From NCBI RefSeq assembly GCF_016698645.1, contig NZ_CP068047.1:2081001-2145000 (forward strand): DNA of 64,000 bases, read 5' to 3'. A program made the position numbers and the translations under genes. The stretch comes from Devosia oryziradicis. GTDB taxonomy: Bacteria; Pseudomonadota; Alphaproteobacteria; Rhizobiales; Devosiaceae. A model generated the notes under the pieces. It was not told the origin of the DNA. It ran no database searches and was given only the letters and a program-made list of their open reading frames with translations. Below, one piece after another: positions 56,909 through 64,000 of this stretch. Each line of letters begins with the position of its first letter. Position 1 is the first letter of the stretch.

Positions 56909-57190
56909 CTATTCCGCCGCCAGCGGCAGCTTGTCCGTGTGGCGGGACTTGAGGCGGTTAAGCTGATGCGCGGCGTGTGCCAGCAGGGCGGTGCGCACCT
57001 GGTTGGCGCTGACCGAACCCACGTCGGCCTTGACCTTGAGGTCGAGGTGGTAGCGCGACAGGTTGCCCATGAAGCGCTCCTCGATGATCACGCGGACGAC
57101 GCCGGTCACGCGGCCGGCAATCGTCTTGTGCGGCCCGTAATAGCGGACCTCGCACCCCTTAACCTCAAAACTCGCCCCGCTCGAAGACAT
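56909..57190 (-). CDS. small conserved hypothetical protein
   Basis: 93 residues from ATG at 57190. Beta-rich start (SFEVKGCEVRYYGPHKTIAG, VTGVVRVIIEERF), then a helix (QVRTALLAHAAHQLNRLKSR). A CtrA-like site lies about 90 bp upstream. Unknown family and function. Confidence 0.65.
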   Translation of the reverse strand: MSSSGASFEVKGCEVRYYGPHKTIAGRVTGVVRVIIEERFMGNLSRYHLDLKVKADVGSVSANQVRTALLAHAAHQLNRLKSRHTDKLPLAAE

Positions 57191-57275
57191 GCACAGCCCT
57201 CCCGCTGCCGCCTTTCGGTCACAATTGGATCAAATGCCATTGCGCGAGCGGGCGCAAGCCGGATTCTTAGTCTTG

Positions 57276-57290
57276 TTAATGGATCGTTAA
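57276..57290. promoter_or_regulatory. CtrA-like binding site (TTAA-N7-TTAA)
   Basis: TTAA-TGGATCG-TTAA matches the CtrA consensus exactly. It lies between the minus-strand gene starting at 57190 and secE (57446). Confidence 0.5.
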
Positions 57291-57344
57291 TGAAATGATC
57301 CATGTCGAGTCGCCGGTGCGGCCATCATTGTGGACGCTGCCCTG

Positions 57345-57372
57345 TTGCAATTGGCGGCAAGTTTCTCTAGAT
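57345..57372 (+). promoter_or_regulatory. secE: candidate secE promoter
   Basis: TTGCAA (57345-57350), 16 nt, CTAGAT (57367-57372) resembles an alphaproteobacterial housekeeping promoter. A perfect 7-bp hairpin (GGTTTTG-CAC-CAAAACC, 57412-57428) follows in the leader, 17 nt before the secE ATG. Confidence 0.4.
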
Positions 57373-57445
57373 AGCGGCATTCCAGCCGTGCGGGATTCCT
57401 GCGCGGCCTTTGGTTTTGCACCAAAACCCAAGAGTAGATTCGCCT

Positions 57446-57640
57446 ATGGCCCGTACGAACCCGATCCAGTTCCTGCAGCAAGTCCGGCAGGAAACAGCCA
57501 AGGTTACCTGGCCGAGCCGCAACGAAGTCCTGATCTCCACGGTCATGGTTCTCGTGCTGGTTATCGTGGCGAGCCTGTTCTTCCTGCTGGCCGACCAGGT
57601 TATTTCCTGGCTGGTCGGGCTGATGCTTTCGATCCGCTGA
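57446..57640 (+). CDS. secE: preprotein translocase subunit SecE
   Basis: 64 residues from ATG at 57446, the normal short form. Amphipathic part (NPIQFLQQVRQETAKVTWPS) with the SecE KVTWPSRNEV motif, then one membrane helix. Part of SecYEG. First gene of the secE-nusG-rplKAJL-rpoB cluster. Confidence 0.95.
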   Translation: MARTNPIQFLQQVRQETAKVTWPSRNEVLISTVMVLVLVIVASLFFLLADQVISWLVGLMLSIR

Positions 57641-57682
57641 GCGGCGGTAACGGACACTATATTCTGGGAGCGGCGACGCTTT

Positions 57683-58213
57683 ATGGCCAAGCGCTGGTAC
57701 ATCGTTCAGGCATACAGCAACTTCGAGCGCAAGGTGGCGGAAGACATTCGCCAGAAGGTTGCGCAGAAGAAGCTCGAGCACCTGTTTGAAGACGTGATCG
57801 TGCCGACCGAAAAGGTCGTGGAGGTTCGTCGCGGTCGCAAGGTCGATGCCGAGCGCAAGTTCTTCCCGGGCTACGTGCTGGTGAAGATGGACATGACCGA
57901 CGAGGCGTTCCATCTGATCAAGAACACACCCAAGGTCACCGGTTTCCTCGGTTCGGACAACAAGCCGATGCCGATCTCTGAAAAGGAAGCCCAGGCCATC
58001 CTGCAGCAGGTGCAGGAAGGCGTGGAGCATCCCAAGCCTTCCGTCTCGTTCGAAGTGGGCGAGAATGTGCGTGTGTCGGACGGTCCCTTCGCCAGCTTCA
58101 ACGGCGTGGTGGAAGAGGTCGACGAAGAGCGCGCCCGCCTCAAGGTGGAAGTGTCGATTTTTGGGCGTCCCACACCGGTGGAGCTCGAATACGGTCAGGT
58201 CGAAAAGGTCTGA
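57683..58213 (+). CDS. nusG: transcription termination/antitermination protein NusG
   Basis: 176 residues. NGN domain first (KRWYIVQAYSNFERKVAEDI, FFPGYVLVKMDM), then a KOW domain (FEVGENVRVSDGPFASFNG). Links RNA polymerase to Rho and to the ribosome. Confidence 0.98.
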   Translation: MAKRWYIVQAYSNFERKVAEDIRQKVAQKKLEHLFEDVIVPTEKVVEVRRGRKVDAERKFFPGYVLVKMDMTDEAFHLIKNTPKVTGFLGSDNKPMPISEKEAQAILQQVQEGVEHPKPSVSFEVGENVRVSDGPFASFNGVVEEVDEERARLKVEVSIFGRPTPVELEYGQVEKV

Positions 58214-58348
58214 CCGGAAACTTCAGGCAAGCAGCAAGAAATCTTGCGGCATGCATGGAGAAAACCCGTGGCAGGTGATGGTGCTTTGCCGGCATCAGGA
58301 AACCGCACCACGGCTCAACTGCCGATCCCGGCAAACAGAGGATAGAAA

Positions 58349-58777
58349 ATGGCAAAGAAAATCGTTGGCTACGTAAAGCTGCAGGTGCCGGCTGGCTCCG
58401 CAACGCCTTCCCCGCCGATCGGCCCGGCCCTGGGTCAGCGCGGTCTGAACATCATGGAATTCTGCAAGGCGTTCAATGCCGCCACGCAGGAAATGGAAAA
58501 GGGCTCGCCCATTCCGGTCGTGATCACCGCCTATGCCGACAAGAGCTTCACCTTCGAAATGAAGCAGCCGCCGGTCACCTACTTCATCAAGAAGGCCGTC
58601 AACCTCAAGTCCGGTTCGAAGAACCCGGGCAAGGAATCGGCTGGCACCATCACGGTCGCCCAGCTGCGCGATATCGCGCAGAAGAAGATGAAGGATCTCA
58701 ACGCCGACAATATCGACGCCGCCGTGTCGATGATCGCCGGCTCTGCCCGCTCCATGGGCATTCAGGTCGAGGGCTGA
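58349..58777 (+). CDS. rplK: 50S ribosomal protein L11
   Basis: 142 residues. [34 protein letters not shown] and a C-terminal domain with [20 protein letters not shown], all typical of L11. Begins the L11-L1 pair, 135 bp after nusG. Confidence 0.98.
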   Translation: MAKKIVGYVKLQVPAGSATPSPPIGPALGQRGLNIMEFCKAFNAATQEMEKGSPIPVVITAYADKSFTFEMKQPPVTYFIKKAVNLKSGSKNPGKESAGTITVAQLRDIAQKKMKDLNADNIDAAVSMIAGSARSMGIQVEG

Positions 58778-58781
58778 TTGA

Positions 58782-59474
58782 ATGGCAAACGTTGGTAAGA
58801 AGATCACCAAGGCCCGCGAGGGCATCGACCGCAACAAGCTCTACAAGCTCGACGAAGCCATCAAGATGGTGAAGGCGCGCGCCTCGGCCAAGTTCGACGA
58901 AACCGTCGAGATCGCCATCAACCTGGGCGTCGATCCGCGTCACGCCGACCAGATGGTTCGTGGCGTCGTGAACCTGCCCAACGGCACGGGCAAGACCGTG
59001 CGCGTGGCCGTGTTCGCCAAGGATGCCAAGGCCGACGAAGCTCGTAAGGCCGGTGCCGACATCGTTGGCGCCGAAGACCTGATGGAAGCCATCCAGGGCG
59101 GCAAGATCGATTTCGATCGCTGCATTGCCACCCCTGATATGATGCCGCTGGTCGGCCGCCTGGGTAAGATCCTCGGGCCGCGCAACCTGATGCCGAACCC
59201 CAAGGTTGGCACGGTTACCCCCGACGTTGCCGGCGCCGTCAAGGCTGCCAAGGGCGGCGCCGTGGAATACCGCGTCGAAAAGGCCGGTATCCTGCATGCC
59301 GGTGTCGGCAAGGTCTCCTTCTCGGAAGAAGCCCTGCTGCAGAACATCAAGGCGTTTACTGACGCCGTGCAGAAGTCCAAGCCCGCCGGCGCCAAGGGCA
59401 CCTACGTCAAGCGCGTTGCGGTGTCCTCGACCATGGGCCCGGGCGTGCATGTGGAGCCGGCTTCGGCTCTCTGA
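58782..59474 (+). CDS. rplA: 50S ribosomal protein L1
   Basis: 230 residues. [40 protein letters not shown] and GVHVEP near the end. Four bp after rplK, so coupled. L1 usually represses the L11-L1 mRNA; no clear L1 site could be drawn here. Confidence 0.98.
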   Translation: MANVGKKITKAREGIDRNKLYKLDEAIKMVKARASAKFDETVEIAINLGVDPRHADQMVRGVVNLPNGTGKTVRVAVFAKDAKADEARKAGADIVGAEDLMEAIQGGKIDFDRCIATPDMMPLVGRLGKILGPRNLMPNPKVGTVTPDVAGAVKAAKGGAVEYRVEKAGILHAGVGKVSFSEEALLQNIKAFTDAVQKSKPAGAKGTYVKRVAVSSTMGPGVHVEPASAL

Positions 59475-59778
59475 TGAAATTCCGGGCGGGTTTGCTCGCC
59501 CGGTAATTCAGCCAGAAGTGGAGCGATCCACCCACGGTTGAAAAAGTCCTGTCCGAGACTGCCGGTGCTGCCCATATGGCCAGCTTAATGCCGCGAGGCG
59601 CCAGCATAGATGGGGAGACAAACCGGATTTTGCCCGAACGGGCAGGGGACGGTTCGATCCTAGGCCGAACTGCCTTCGGGCACGAGGTTGGCAGGCACTC
59701 TAGTCGTCGATCCCAGACCACCGGGACCGACATTTGGCAATGGCCCGGAATGTTCCGGGTCAATTCGTGGAGACTGCA
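59475..59778 (+). promoter_or_regulatory. L10 leader region before rplJ
   Basis: A 304-nt untranslated gap separates rplA from rplJ, the usual place of the autoregulatory leader bound by L10/L12. It holds a hairpin after rplA (CCGGGCG / CGCCCGG, 59482-59503), several GGC/GCC pairings, and a perfect CCCGGAA-TG-TTCCGGG hairpin close to the rplJ ribosome site. L10 binding is inferred from position. Confidence 0.6.
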
Positions 59779-60294
59779 ATGGAAAGAGCGGAAAAGGCTG
59801 AGCTCGTCTCTTCGCTCCAGGCTGCCCTCGGTGGCGCTGGATCGATCGTCGTTGCCCAGAACTCCGGCCTCTCCGTCGCTGCCTTTACTGACCTGCGCGT
59901 GCAGGTCAAGAAGGCTGGCGGACAGGTCAAAGTCGCCAAGAACCGCCTTGCCAAGCTCGCTCTGAAGCAAACCGACGTTGCCGACATCGCGGACCTGTTC
60001 AAGGGTCCGACGGTTATTGCGTACGCGGAAGACCCAGTGGTTGCGCCGAAAATCGCAGCTGCCTTCGCCGAAAAGAACCAGAAGTTCGTGGTTCTCGGCG
60101 GCGCCATGGGTGCAACCGCCCTTGATGCCAATGGCGTCAAGACGCTGGCCACGATGCCGTCCCTGGACGAACTGCGTGCCAAGCTGGCCGGACTGCTCGT
60201 GCAGCCTGCGGCCAACATTGCCCGCATCGTCAAGGAGCCGGGCGCAGGTATCGCCCGCGTCCTGTCGGCTCACGCAAAGAGCGAAGCGGCGTAA
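59779..60294 (+). CDS. rplJ: 50S ribosomal protein L10
   Basis: 171 residues from ATG at 59779 with GTGGAG upstream. [18 protein letters not shown], then the RNA-binding part with [14 protein letters not shown], and a C-terminal helix for L12 dimers ([14 protein letters not shown]...). Base of the ribosomal stalk. Confidence 0.97.
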   Translation: MERAEKAELVSSLQAALGGAGSIVVAQNSGLSVAAFTDLRVQVKKAGGQVKVAKNRLAKLALKQTDVADIADLFKGPTVIAYAEDPVVAPKIAAAFAEKNQKFVVLGGAMGATALDANGVKTLATMPSLDELRAKLAGLLVQPAANIARIVKEPGAGIARVLSAHAKSEAA

Positions 60295-60342
60295 GGCCTC
60301 TTCTAACCAATCGAACCTGAACCCTATCAAGAGAGTACAAAA

Positions 60343-60726
60343 ATGGCTGCTGATCTCGCCAAGCTCGTAGACGACCTTTCTGCCCTGACCGTCCTGGAAG
60401 CTTCCGAACTGTCGAAGCTCCTGGAAGAAAAGTGGGGCGTTTCCGCCGCCGCTCCGGTTGCTGTTGCCGCTGCTGGCGGTGCTGCCGGCGCTCCGGCCGC
60501 TGCCGCTGAAGAAAAGACTGAATTCGACGTGATCCTCGCCTCGTTCGGCGACAACAAGATCAACGTCATCAAGGAAGTCCGTGCCATCACCGGTCTGGGC
60601 CTGGGCGAAGCCAAGGCTCTGGTTGAAGCTGCTCCGAAGGCCGTCAAGGAAGGCGCTTCGAAGGCTGAAGCCGAAGACATCAAGAAGAAGCTGGAAGACG
60701 CCGGCGCCAAGGTCGAACTCAAGTAA
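60343..60726 (+). CDS. rplL: 50S ribosomal protein L7/L12
   Basis: 127 residues. N-terminal dimer part ([20 protein letters not shown]), Ala/Gly hinge and a C-terminal domain ([34 protein letters not shown]). Binds translation factors. Confidence 0.98.
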   Translation: MAADLAKLVDDLSALTVLEASELSKLLEEKWGVSAAAPVAVAAAGGAAGAPAAAAEEKTEFDVILASFGDNKINVIKEVRAITGLGLGEAKALVEAAPKAVKEGASKAEAEDIKKKLEDAGAKVELK

Positions 60727-61078
60727 TTTCGACTTCTGCCTTGAAATTTGCGAAATGGCGCTTTATGTGCCATTTCGCATCCTCGTTTTCACGAGACGAT
60801 TCGCCGGACCGATTGAATGGGTCCCTGGCGCCAATTTGCGGAATATATGACGATTTCGATGTCTGAGGCACGCTGACGTCCACGTGGCCCTATGGTTTGT
60901 CGACCATGGGGTGTTTGACGTTTTCTTGTCCGCCTTCCCCTGGCTCTGGAAGGTTTCAAGCATCGCTGAGCCCGAATGCACTGCCTAATCAAGGGCAAAT
61001 ATCCCGAGACCCGACGGCTGATGGTCGGATTTTTGGATATCTGCCTCCGAGACAAATCGCAAAGAAACAGGAGCTTTC
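60727..61078 (+). promoter_or_regulatory. rplL-rpoB intergenic region
   Basis: 352 bp without a gene, as is usual between rplL and rpoB, where attenuation and processing set the L12:RpoB ratio. Two structures are visible: the strong hairpin at 60749-60779 and a weaker one (CCGAC / GTCGG, 61011-61028) followed by ATTTTT. CAGGAG (61068-61073) is the rpoB ribosome site. Confidence 0.55.
60749..60779 (+). terminator. attenuator-like hairpin after rplL
   Basis: An 11-bp perfect stem (TGCGAAATGGC / GCCATTTCGCA), extendable by two pairs, with a short T-rich loop and a modest downstream CGTTTTC. Its position fits the partial terminator or RNase III site found here in other bacteria. Confidence 0.6.

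Positions 61079-64000
<2,922 letters not shown>

Noticed and set aside
54245..57445. Integrative element with att repeat at tRNA-Trp
   Set aside because: No direct repeat of the tRNA 3' end and no integrase were found, so only an insertion of unknown kind is proposed.

Overview
The window reads as a high-GC chromosome of an alphaproteobacterium of the order Hyphomicrobiales (Rhizobiales), plausibly Devosia-like. The evidence is the gene set (DUF2336, PAS_5, BTLCP peptidase, fused CysNC, ArfB, folE/hisI next to a IscU-like gene, yidD and thrS), CtrA-like TTAA-N7-TTAA sites, EcfG-like GGAAC-N16-CGTT promoters, and the order secE-nusG-rplKAJL-rpoB. The genus is inferred; only the order-level call is well supported. 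There is no phage, transposase, CRISPR array or rRNA gene in the window.

Layout. 1-6.4 kb: cell-surface and signalling genes (membrane-anchored protein, LapG/BTLCP-type peptidase, PilZ protein, PAS_5 protein, rhomboid protease), then hisI and an AraC/GyrI-like regulator. 6.4-11 kb: a housekeeping block (folE, IscU-like scaffold, yidD, thrS, arfB) that carries two intergenic palindromic repeats. 11-22 kb: envelope and polysaccharide genes (sugar-nucleotide epimerase, phosphomannomutase, manC), several secreted proteins of unknown role including a tandem LCCL-domain protein, a lytic transglycosylase and a DUF2336 protein. 22-25 kb: sulfate activation (cysD, cysNC). 25-30 kb: a ROK regulator divergent from a xylose-type ABC transporter. 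30-36 kb: formaldehyde detoxification dehydrogenase, a polysaccharide deacetylase lipoprotein, a sugar-lactone/alditol oxidase and rlmB. 36-38.4 kb: a cystine-type ABC transporter.

39-47.5 kb is the most distinctive block: one minus-strand run of treZ-like, treZ, treY, an isochorismatase-type hydrolase, an LLM flavin oxidoreductase and a DUF421 membrane protein with a zinc-ribbon tail. Two exact EcfG-type promoter motifs lie in front of the two treZ genes, so the whole run is predicted to belong to the general stress response and to make trehalose from glycogen-like glucans.

47.6-54.3 kb: tRNA-Tyr, a second CUT2 sugar ABC transporter, tRNA-Gly, HupE/UreJ and MAPEG proteins, and tRNA-Trp. 54.3-57.4 kb: a patch of poorly known genes lying between tRNA-Trp and secE, which are close neighbours in many related genomes. 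57.4 kb to the right edge: secE, nusG, rplK, rplA, the L10 leader, rplJ, rplL, an attenuator-like hairpin and the first 974 codons of rpoB.

Recurring regulatory themes seen directly in the sequence: all three ABC transporter operons have a strong hairpin just after the substrate-binding-protein gene; three exact CtrA-like sites lie in promoters; three different long imperfect palindromes sit between genes.
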